From contig JANYFX010000421.1 of assembly GCA_025359585.1 (NCBI GenBank), positions 1 to 6,106 of the forward strand: a stretch of 6,106 nt of DNA. The letters run 5' to 3'. This document shows positions 1-5,268 of the stretch, one piece after another (position 1 is the first letter of the stretch; each line of letters opens with the position of its first letter). The notes beneath the pieces were generated by a model. It did not search any database. It saw nothing but the letters and a program-made list of their open reading frames with translations, and was not told the DNA's origin. This DNA comes from Rhizobacter sp. (GTDB lineage Bacteria > Pseudomonadota > Gammaproteobacteria > Burkholderiales > Burkholderiaceae_C). Position numbers and translations under genes: made by a program.

Positions 1-216
<216 letters not shown>

Positions 217-217
217 G

Positions 218-1075
218 ATGCAGGGCGAACGCAGCATCACGACGCTGAGCGAACACGCCTGCTTCGGCGGCGTGCAAGGCTACTACCAGCACGACTCCGA
301 GGAGACGGGCACACCGATGAAGTTCGGCGTGTTCGTACCACTGCAAGCGAAGACGGGCCCGGTGCCGGTCCTGTTTTTCCTCGCAGGCCTCACCTGCAAC
401 GAAGAGACCTTCGCGATCAAGGCCGGCGCGCAGCAGCATGCCGCCGAACACGGCCTGATCCTCGTCACCCCCGACACCAGCCCGCGCGGCACCGGCGTCG
501 CTGGCGCCGATGCCGCGTGGGACTTCGGCACCGCCGCCGGTTTCTATCTCGATGCGACCGCAGCGCCCTGGAACAAATGCTGGCGCATGGGCAGCTACGT
601 GCGCCGCGAGTTGCGTGCGCTCGTGATGCAGCACTTCAACGCCCGCGAAGACCGCGTCGGCCTGTTCGGCCACTCGATGGGCGGGCACGGTGCGTTGACT
701 CTGGCGCTGAACAACCCGGGGCTGTACCAGAGTGTCTCGGCCTTCGCCCCGATCGCCGCACCGATGCGCTGCCCATGGGGCGTGAAAGCCTTCAGTGGCT
801 ATCTCGGTGACGACCCGCATGCCTGGGAGCGCCACGACGCGACCGAGCTCGTGAAAGCCGGCGCGCGTGTGCCCTCGCTGCTGATCGACCAGGGCCTGGC
901 CGACAAGTTTCTCGCCGAACAACTGCAGCCGGATCTGTTCGAGGCTGCGTGCCTGGAAGCCGGCCAACCACTCACGCTGCGCCGCCACGCAGGGTACGAC
1001 CACGGCTACTTTTTCATCTCGACCTTCATGGCCGACCACATCGCGCACCATGCGCGCTTCCTGCACGCCGCATGA
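218..1075 (+). CDS. fghA: S-formylglutathione hydrolase
   Basis: This 285-residue protein is full length for the family (about 280). It is a cytoplasmic alpha/beta-hydrolase (esterase D type) that hydrolyses S-formylglutathione to formate and glutathione, completing glutathione-dependent formaldehyde detoxification. Visible signatures are the N-terminal SEHACFGGVQGYYQHDS, FFLAGLTCNEETF with the conserved Cys60, and the nucleophile elbow GHSMGGHGAL with Ser153. The other predicted catalytic residues are Asp229 in DQGLADKFL and His262 in GYDHGYFF. The ATG at 218 lies one base after the stop of the dehydrogenase gene, so translation is probably coupled; no strong Shine-Dalgarno sequence is seen. 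The start is chosen because the N-terminus matches the usual family start. The stop codon sits inside a 14-bp inverted repeat. The gene is also known as frmB. Confidence 0.97.
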   Translation: MQGERSITTLSEHACFGGVQGYYQHDSEETGTPMKFGVFVPLQAKTGPVPVLFFLAGLTCNEETFAIKAGAQQHAAEHGLILVTPDTSPRGTGVAGADAAWDFGTAAGFYLDATAAPWNKCWRMGSYVRRELRALVMQHFNAREDRVGLFGHSMGGHGALTLALNNPGLYQSVSAFAPIAAPMRCPWGVKAFSGYLGDDPHAWERHDATELVKAGARVPSLLIDQGLADKFLAEQLQPDLFEAACLEAGQPLTLRRHAGYDHGYFFISTFMADHIAHHARFLHAA

Positions 1076-1108
1076 GCCCGCACGGCCGCCCGAAGGGCTC
1101 ATGCGGCG
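1066..1108 (+). repeat. Perfect 14-bp inverted repeat over the fghA stop codon
   Basis: The left arm CGCCGCATGAGCCC (1066-1079) is the exact reverse complement of the right arm GGGCTCATGCGGCG (1095-1108), with a 15-base loop between. The fghA TGA (1073-1075) is inside the left arm. In RNA this would form a very stable GC-rich hairpin. No T-run follows the right arm, so it is not a canonical intrinsic terminator. It could stabilise the 3' end of the frmA-fghA message, mark an RNase processing point, or partly reduce read-through into the next gene. The repeat is seen directly; the roles are inference. Confidence 0.7.
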
Positions 1109-1121
1109 CAGTGCAAGGCAC

Positions 1122-1126
1122 GGAGG
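1122..1126 (+). promoter_or_regulatory. Shine-Dalgarno site fixing the start of the VF530-peptidase frame
   Basis: GGAGG lies seven bases upstream of the ATG at 1134. It is the best ribosome-binding match nearby and fixes the start at 1134 rather than at an earlier in-frame codon that would overlap the end of fghA. It also shows that translation starts ahead of the VF530 domain, not at the peptidase domain. Confidence 0.7.
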
Positions 1127-1133
1127 TTTCCCG

Positions 1134-2297
1134 ATGAGCGACGACAACACCGAAGCGCAGCAACGCAACCCGCTGCACGGCCTCACGCTCGAGGCGATCC
1201 TCACCGAACTGGTCGCGCATTTCGGCTGGGCCGATCTCGGTCAGCGCATCCAGATCAACAGCTTCAACGCCGACCCGAGCATCGCGTCGAGCCTGAAGTT
1301 CCTGCGCAAGACGCCGTGGGCGCGCGAGAAGGTCGAGGGCCTGTTTCTGTTCATGCGGCGTGAGCAGGCGCGCGCTACCAAGGTCGCAGCGACACCGCCG
1401 CGCGAAGTGCTCGTCGCGCCCTTCGGCAGTTGGGCCTCACCCGTCACCACCGATCTGATCGTCGGCGAAACCATCCGCCTCGGCCAACTCGCCGTGCTCG
1501 ACGGCGACATCTTCTGGACCGAAGGCCGGCCGCAGGAGCAAGGCCGCAACGTGCTCGTCTGGTGCAGCGCCGACGGCCGGCTGCAAGACCTGACGCCAGC
1601 CCCGCTGAACGTGCGCAGCCGCGTGCACGAATACGGCGGCGGCGCCTTCGCGGTCGGCCGGCGCGCCGGCTTCTTCACGAACGACGCCGACCAGCAGCTC
1701 TGGCGCATTCGCGGCGGCGAAGAACCGCAGGCACTCACCCATGAGCCTGGCAAACGCCACGCCGATGCGGTGATCGACGCACATCACAAACGCCTGGTCT
1801 GCGTGCGCGAAGACCACAGCGCATCCAGCGGTGAAGCGGTGACCACCATCGTCGGTGTCAAGCTGTCGAACGGCGCCTCGACGGTGCTGGTCAGCGGCCA
1901 CGATTTTTTCTCTACACCGCGCATCAGCCCCGACGGCCAACAGCTCGCGTGGCTGAGCTGGGACCACCCGAACATGCCCTGGGACGGGACCGAGCTGTGG
2001 CTCGCCGACGTGCTGGCCGACGGATCCCTGGGCACACCGCTCAAGGTGGCGGGCAGCACGAGCGAGTCGATCTTCCAGCCGAGCTGGTCGCCGCAAGGTA
2101 GCTGCACTTCGTCTCCGACCGCAGCGGCTGGTGGAACCTGTACCGCGTGCGTGGCGGGCAGGTGCAGCCCCTGCACCCGATGGCGGCCGAGTTCGGCTTG
2201 CCGCAGTGGGCGTTCGGTATGTCGACCTATGGCTTCGACGCGCGCGGGTGCATCGTCTGCACGTACGTGGACGCGGGCCGTTCCCTGCTCGCGCTGA
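1134..2297 (+). CDS. 5' part: VF530 (DUF2132) domain joined to the N-terminal propeller of an S9 peptidase
   Basis: As sequenced, this frame encodes 387 residues. Residues 12-77 match the VF530/DUF2132 family closely (NPLHGLTLEAILTELVAHFG, FNADPSIASSLKFLRKTPWA, REKVEGLFLFM). Members are normally free-standing proteins of about 70-80 residues that have been proposed to bind nucleic acid. From about residue 95 (APFGSWASPVTTDLIV) the protein becomes the N-terminal beta-propeller of an S9 peptidase, with family-typical EGRPQEQGRNVLV (129-141), VHEYGGGAF (164-172), ISPDGQQLAWLSWDHPNMPW (264-283) and FQPSWSPQG (314-322). The last 65 residues after Gly322 are rich in Cys, Ser, Thr and Arg and look like out-of-frame translation. 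There is no stop between the two domains. Possible internal starts for a free peptidase are ATG 1356 and GTG 1407, both without a good ribosome-binding site. The catalytic triad is absent from this part. Confidence 0.75.
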   Translation: MSDDNTEAQQRNPLHGLTLEAILTELVAHFGWADLGQRIQINSFNADPSIASSLKFLRKTPWAREKVEGLFLFMRREQARATKVAATPPREVLVAPFGSWASPVTTDLIVGETIRLGQLAVLDGDIFWTEGRPQEQGRNVLVWCSADGRLQDLTPAPLNVRSRVHEYGGGAFAVGRRAGFFTNDADQQLWRIRGGEEPQALTHEPGKRHADAVIDAHHKRLVCVREDHSASSGEAVTTIVGVKLSNGASTVLVSGHDFFSTPRISPDGQQLAWLSWDHPNMPWDGTELWLADVLADGSLGTPLKVAGSTSESIFQPSWSPQGSCTSSPTAAAGGTCTACVAGRCSPCTRWRPSSACRSGRSVCRPMASTRAGASSARTWTRAVPCSR

Positions 2298-3325
2298 TCG
2301 ACACGGACACCGGCCGCTTCGAGCCGATCGAGACCCCGTTCTGTTCGATCCGTGAGCTGCAGGTCGGTGCCGACTTCGTGGTCTTCATCGGCGCCAGTGA
2401 AACCGCACCCGAAGCGGTCATCCGGCTCGATCTGCAGACCGGCGCGCAGCGTGTGCTGCGCCGCTCGAGCCGCGCCACGCTGGCAGCAGAACACGTGTCG
2501 GTCGCGCAAGCCATCAGCTTCCCGACCGAGGGCGATTTGACGGCGCACGCGTTCTACTACCCGCCCACGAACGCAGACCACCGCGGCCCCGAAGGCGAAC
2601 ATGCACCGCTGATCGTGATCGACCACGGCGGGCCCACCGGTGCCAGCGGCGCCGAGTTCAAGTGGTCGGTTCAGTACTGGACCAGCCGCGGCTTCGCCGT
2701 GGTCGATGTGAACTATGGCGGCAGCAGCGGCTACGGCCGCGCCTACCGCGAACGGCTGAACGGGCAGTGGGGCGTGGTCGACGTGGACGATTCGGTGAAT
2801 GCCGCGCGCTTCCTGATCGCGCGCGGCGATGTCGATGCCGATCGGGTCGTGATCCGCGGTGCCAGCGCGGGCGGCTACACGACGCTTTGTGCGTTGACTT
2901 TCCGCAGCTTCTTCAAGGCCGGCGCCAGCCACTACGGCATCGGCGATCTCGAAGCTCTGGCCCAGGACACGCACAAGTTCGAATCACGCTACCTCGACAA
3001 GCTGATCGCCCCCTACCCCGAGCGCCGAGCGCTCTACATCGAGCGCTCGCCGGTGCACCACACCGAGCGCCTGAGCAGCCCGATGATCCTGTTCCAGGGG
3101 CTGGAAGACAAGGCCGTTCCCCCGGCCCAGGCCCAGGCCATGTTCGACGCCGTGCGGGCCAAAGGACTGCCCGTGGCCTTGTTGATGTTCGAGGGTGAGC
3201 AGCACGGCTTTCGGCGCGCCGAAACGATCCGCCGCGTGCTCGAAGCCGAGCTCGCGTTCTACGGCCGCGTCTTTGGTTTCACGCCGGCCGGGCCTGCAGT
3301 GCCGCTGGAGATCCACAACCTTTGA
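2147..3325 (+). CDS. 3' part: S9 family (prolyl oligopeptidase-like) serine peptidase, catalytic domain
   Basis: The homologous sequence runs from 2102, just after a TAG, to TGA at 3323-3325. The first possible start is GTG at 2147, giving 392 residues, but with no convincing ribosome-binding site; independent translation is doubtful. Residues 1 to about 125 are the rest of the beta-propeller. The alpha/beta-hydrolase fold follows, with an oxyanion-region motif VIDHGGPTGAS (157-167), VDVNYGGSSGYGRAYRERL (186-204), the nucleophile motif GASAGGYTTL with Ser240, Asp321 in FQGLEDKAVPP, and His353 in EGEQHGFR. The complete triad fits an intact S9 serine peptidase acting on short peptides or acyl-peptides, probably in the cytoplasm because no signal peptide is seen. 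The retained triad and clean frame suggest that the break is recent or a sequencing artefact. Confidence 0.85.
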   Translation: MRGGQVQPLHPMAAEFGLPQWAFGMSTYGFDARGCIVCTYVDAGRSLLALIDTDTGRFEPIETPFCSIRELQVGADFVVFIGASETAPEAVIRLDLQTGAQRVLRRSSRATLAAEHVSVAQAISFPTEGDLTAHAFYYPPTNADHRGPEGEHAPLIVIDHGGPTGASGAEFKWSVQYWTSRGFAVVDVNYGGSSGYGRAYRERLNGQWGVVDVDDSVNAARFLIARGDVDADRVVIRGASAGGYTTLCALTFRSFFKAGASHYGIGDLEALAQDTHKFESRYLDKLIAPYPERRALYIERSPVHHTERLSSPMILFQGLEDKAVPPAQAQAMFDAVRAKGLPVALLMFEGEQHGFRRAETIRRVLEAELAFYGRVFGFTPAGPAVPLEIHNL

Positions 3326-3424
3326 GGGTCTGCAGCGCTCAACGCATGCTTGCACCTTGACGCGTCTGCACACATCGCCCGGCGATTCATCGACTACGGT
3401 TGGTGGTTGACCCAAGGACGAGCG

Positions 3425-3910
3425 ATGAAATTTCAATGGCGCACCGCGTGGCAAGGGCAGGAGATCGTCGTCTTCCGCGAAGACGAAGAAGTCGACCGCT
3501 TCGATGCCGCGCAGATCCAGCGTGTGGTCTTCGTGCACCGCGACAGCGGCGACTCGCCGGGCGACCTGGTGCAGGCCGTGGTCGAGCTCGCAGACGACTA
3601 CCTGCTGCTGCCGGCCGACACCGGCTTTGCCGGGCGCGTCAACTTCGAGCGCCAGGCCTACTGGAACGAGCGCGCCTGCGTGTATTGGGTCAACGAAGCA
3701 CAGGCCGCCTTGCCGCTGCGCTTGCGGCGCGGTCGCTGGTTCATGGGCTTCGCCGGGCCGGCGTATGTGCGCGTGCCGCGGGCCGAACTCGCCGCGCTGG
3801 TCGAACGCTGGCCGGTGCAGGGGCCGCAGACCTGGGAGCAGCGCAAGTGGCGGCGCATCGAGCGCAACCGGCCGTTCGCGCCAACGGACGAGACCCAATT
3901 GCGGGCCTGA
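3425..3910 (+). CDS. Conserved-looking protein of unknown function, 161 residues
   Basis: I do not recognise a named family. ATG 3425 is preceded by AAGGA at 3414-3418 with six bases of spacing, a good ribosome-binding arrangement, so the longer in-frame start at 3350 is not preferred. The protein is soluble-looking, without a signal peptide or membrane segment. It has an acidic N-terminal half (FREDEEVDRFDAAQIQRVVF, residues 18-37), a central aromatic patch (FERQAYWNERACVYWV, residues 74-89) and a basic C-terminal end (WEQRKWRRIERNRPF, residues 137-151). Alternating hydrophobic runs such as DLVQAVVEL and DDYLLLPADTGFAGRV suggest a small beta-rich fold. Its codon use resembles its neighbours. 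It stands 99 bases after the peptidase gene and is followed by a strong terminator, so it is probably the last gene of the plus-strand block. Coding status is confident; function is unknown. Confidence 0.83.
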   Translation: MKFQWRTAWQGQEIVVFREDEEVDRFDAAQIQRVVFVHRDSGDSPGDLVQAVVELADDYLLLPADTGFAGRVNFERQAYWNERACVYWVNEAQAALPLRLRRGRWFMGFAGPAYVRVPRAELAALVERWPVQGPQTWEQRKWRRIERNRPFAPTDETQLRA

Positions 3911-3950
3911 ACCGGGCACGCCCCGGAAGCACCAAGCCCGGCCCACGCCA

Positions 3951-4001
3951 GGCCGAACAACAAAAAACCCCGCCCAAGCCCGGCCGAACAACAAAAAACC
4001 C
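3951..4001. repeat. Direct repeat duplicating the terminator's A-rich upstream arm
   Basis: The 20-base unit GGCCGAACAACAAAAAACCC occurs at 3951-3970 and again at 3982-4001, a period of 31 bases. The segment CCAAGCCCGGCC also appears twice, at 3932-3943 and 3974-3985. Only the second copy is followed by the complementary arm that makes a full terminator hairpin. This looks like local tandem duplication followed by decay in non-coding DNA between convergent genes. Confidence 0.75.
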
Positions 4002-4019
4002 GGCCAAGGCCGGGTTTTT
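3994..4019. terminator. Bidirectional intrinsic terminator between convergent genes
   Basis: The sequence AAAAA-CCCGGCC-AA-GGCCGGG-TTTTT forms a hairpin of up to seven GC pairs flanked by A and T runs that can pair or act as the U-tract. The innermost pair or two would open to form the loop. Read on the plus strand it ends transcription after the 161-residue protein gene (stop at 3910). Read on the minus strand it ends transcription after the small secreted-protein gene (stop at 4060), with a run of six T following the stem. It lies within the 149-base gap between these convergent genes, the expected position for a shared terminator. Confidence 0.92.
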
Positions 4020-4059
4020 CGCAGTGCGCGCCGGGTTGCCCCGGTGCGCGCCAGTCGGC

Positions 4060-4281
4060 TTAGGCAGCCGGCTTTTCCATCTTGGCCTTCTTGGCAGCCT
4101 TGGCCTTTTTGGCCTTCTTGGCCGGAGCAGCCTTGGCAGCCGGAGCGGCTTCCTTGGCCATCGGGGCAGCAGCAGCGGCCGGGGCAGCCTTGGCCATCGG
4201 GGCAGCAGCCGGAGCGCTGGCTTGAGCGAACGCGCCAACGGCGAACAGGGAAGCGATCAGGGCGGCAACGATTTTGTTCAT
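4060..4281 (-). CDS. Small secreted Ala/Lys-rich protein (acid-shock-like composition)
   Basis: The protein is 73 residues. The ATG at 4279-4281 is preceded by AGGA eight bases upstream. Residues 1-19 (MNKIVAALIASLFAVGAFA) form a clear Sec signal peptide with a likely cleavage after AFA, so the product is exported to the periplasm. The mature part is low-complexity: residues 20-53 are Ala/Pro-rich with repeated PMAK and AAPAA units, and residues 54-73 are a Lys/Ala tail (AKKAKKAKAAKKAKMEK) with a strong positive charge. The composition recalls enterobacterial acid-shock protein Asr and similar short exported proteins common in Burkholderiales, but low complexity makes homology uncertain. It has its own candidate promoter and a strong terminator, so it is probably a single-gene transcript. 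A longer open frame continues upstream to 4923, but it overlaps the oxygenase gene in another frame and is not supported. Confidence 0.85.
   Translation of the reverse strand: MNKIVAALIASLFAVGAFAQASAPAAAPMAKAAPAAAAAPMAKEAAPAAKAAPAKKAKKAKAAKKAKMEKPAA
4152..4208 (-). repeat. In-frame 36-base internal repeat in the Ala/Lys-rich gene
   Basis: A 21-base stretch at 4152-4172 recurs exactly at 4188-4208. The offset is 36 bases, or 12 codons, so the frame is kept. It encodes the repeated APMAK core of the secreted protein. This indicates that the low-complexity region grew by in-frame duplication and could vary in copy number between strains. Confidence 0.75.
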
Positions 4282-4305
4282 GGTGGTATTCCTGCAGGGA
4301 AATTG

Positions 4306-4334
4306 AATAAAGAGCACATGCTCGGAGGTGACAA
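4306..4334 (-). promoter_or_regulatory. Candidate sigma-70 promoter for the Ala/Lys-rich protein gene
   Basis: Read on the minus strand, TTGTCA (4329-4334, five of six to the -35 consensus) is followed after 17 bases by TTTATT (4306-4311, four of six to the -10 consensus). This places a transcription start near 4299, leaving a leader of about 20 bases with the AGGA ribosome-binding site. The spacer contains the inverted repeat GAGCA-CA-TGCTC (4312-4323), which could be an operator. Elements were found by eye. Confidence 0.5.
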
Positions 4335-4397
4335 CGTGCCTGCTTCGCCCCCGGTTGACAGCTCTTTCCAGAAAGTTCCCTGCCCGACCCGCTGATT

Positions 4398-5249
4398 TCA
4401 AACGAACCGGCCTTCGCGCACCCACTTGGTCGCGACCCACTTCTCGCCCTCGATCACCGGCGCGCCGCCGTGCAGCGAGCGGGTGCTGGCGTGGGGCCGG
4501 TCGTAGCTGAAAAAGACCGCATTGCCCTTGACCGGAGCCACGTCGAGTTGCACGTCGGGGAACACGGTGTTGCCGCCCTGCGCCGGCGTGTTGAGGTAAC
4601 ACACCAGCGAGGCCACCCGCTGTCCGCCGCGCTTGAGGATGCTGGGCGTGCCGGGCTGGGCCGGGTCGAAATAGTCGTAGTGCGGCTTGTATTCGGCACC
4701 CGGCCCGTAGCGCAGCACCTGCAGGCCTTCGCCGTTTTCGAGCGGCCAGTGCATCAGCGCCGCCATGCGGGCTTCGACCCGGGCACACACCGGGTGTTCG
4801 CCGCGGTCGAAGAACATGCCTTGGCTGGTGCGGGCGTCGTTCACTTCGCTGGAGCCGGTGTCGGTCTGCACCGTTTCCGAGCGCGCCAGCCGCGTTCGCG
4901 CGAGCGCGATGATCTCGTCGCATTCTTCGTCCGAGATCAGGTTGGCAAATACCACCACGCGCGGGTTGTGAAGGCTGGTGACGACCGTCACCTCACGGTC
5001 GCCGGCCCACAGCCGGGTGCGCGCACCCTCGGCCAGCGGCTCGGGCACCGGCACGGCGGGCGGCAGCACGACAGCGCGTGCACGTTCGGCGAGGTGTTCG
5101 CGCAGCGTGTCTTCGAGCGCCTGGACCGCCACGTCTTCGTTCCAGCCGCTGGTCAGCATCGACTGCAACACCGCCTCGGGCGGCTGGCCGGCCGTGGCTT
5201 GTTCGATGATCCACTGGCGCAATTCGGGGGTGACGGGTTGCACGCTCAT
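4398..5249 (-). CDS. Prolyl 4-hydroxylase-like 2-oxoglutarate/Fe(II) oxygenase
   Basis: The protein is 283 residues, starting MSVQPVTPELRQW. Residues about 6-50 form a helical module (TPELRQWIIEQATAGQPPEA, then LTSGWNEDVAVQALEDTL) that resembles a UBA-like fold. A Pro/Ala-rich linker follows, then the catalytic jelly-roll from about residue 95. The iron and cosubstrate residues are all present: His190 and Asp192 in YKPHYDYFD, distal His260 in SLHGGAPV, and Lys270 in GEKWVATKW, which would bind the 2-oxoglutarate carboxylate. This matches the P4Hc subfamily, which hydroxylates prolines in peptides or proteins. The substrate is unknown. The start at 5249 follows the yaaA stop by 19 bases, implying co-transcription. 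The ribosome-binding site is weak, consistent with coupled translation. A longer start at 5324 would overlap yaaA and lacks family-like sequence, so it is not used. Confidence 0.9.
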   Translation of the reverse strand: MSVQPVTPELRQWIIEQATAGQPPEAVLQSMLTSGWNEDVAVQALEDTLREHLAERARAVVLPPAVPVPEPLAEGARTRLWAGDREVTVVTSLHNPRVVVFANLISDEECDEIIALARTRLARSETVQTDTGSSEVNDARTSQGMFFDRGEHPVCARVEARMAALMHWPLENGEGLQVLRYGPGAEYKPHYDYFDPAQPGTPSILKRGGQRVASLVCYLNTPAQGGNTVFPDVQLDVAPVKGNAVFFSYDRPHASTRSLHGGAPVIEGEKWVATKWVREGRFV

Positions 5250-5268
5250 AGTCTGTATTTTGCCAAAC

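Larger units (their letters stand above)
1134..3325 (+). pseudogene. VF530-S9 peptidase fusion gene, interrupted by a frameshift
   Basis: This entry spans the whole gene as it would read with the frame repaired: about 730 residues, with an N-terminal VF530 domain (about residues 12-77), a short linker, an S9-type beta-propeller and a C-terminal alpha/beta-hydrolase. The frame is open from 1134 up to GGT at 2097-2099, and homology-like sequence resumes in another frame from CTG at 2102, directly after an in-frame TAG (2099-2101). Adding one base here, for example reading GGTGAG where GGTAG is present, gives ...SWSPQGELHFVSDRSGWWNLY, which is the expected peptidase sequence. I see no slippery heptamer, and a -1 slip before 2101 would hit the TAG, so programmed frameshifting is unlikely. 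The cause is either a real one-base deletion, making this a pseudogene, or a sequencing or assembly error. Confidence 0.72.

Noticed and set aside
2091..2104. Programmed ribosomal frameshift joining the two peptidase halves
   Set aside because: No slippery heptamer is present, and the -1 frame has a TAG at 2099-2101 right at the junction, so a slip before it would terminate. A lost base explains the data more simply.
1784..2974. Long minus-strand open frame of 396 codons opposite the peptidase gene
   Set aside because: It is antisense to the well-supported S9 peptidase, has Ala/Arg/Val/Asp-rich shadow composition and no recognisable motif. Long antisense frames are expected in GC-rich DNA.
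3357..3389. Possible promoter (TTGACG) ahead of the 161-residue protein gene
   Set aside because: No -10-like hexamer occurs at acceptable spacing; GATTCA lies 21 bases away, which is too far.
2984..3994. Minus-strand open frame of 336 codons opposite the peptidase end and the 161-residue gene
   Set aside because: It runs antisense to two supported genes and through the terminator region, with no domain motifs.
4364..4375. CTTTC-CA-GAAAG inverted repeat downstream of the oxygenase gene
   Set aside because: The stem is only five pairs with a two-base loop and no U-tract, too weak to call a terminator or operator.
4355..4377. TTGACA on the plus strand in the gap between the small gene and the oxygenase
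   Set aside because: There is no -10-like hexamer 16-18 bases downstream and no plus-strand gene follows.
4060..4923. Extended 287-codon frame that includes the small secreted protein
   Set aside because: The upstream part overlaps the oxygenase gene in another frame and is Arg/Ala-rich shadow sequence. The signal peptide starting at 4281 with its own ribosome-binding site marks the true start.
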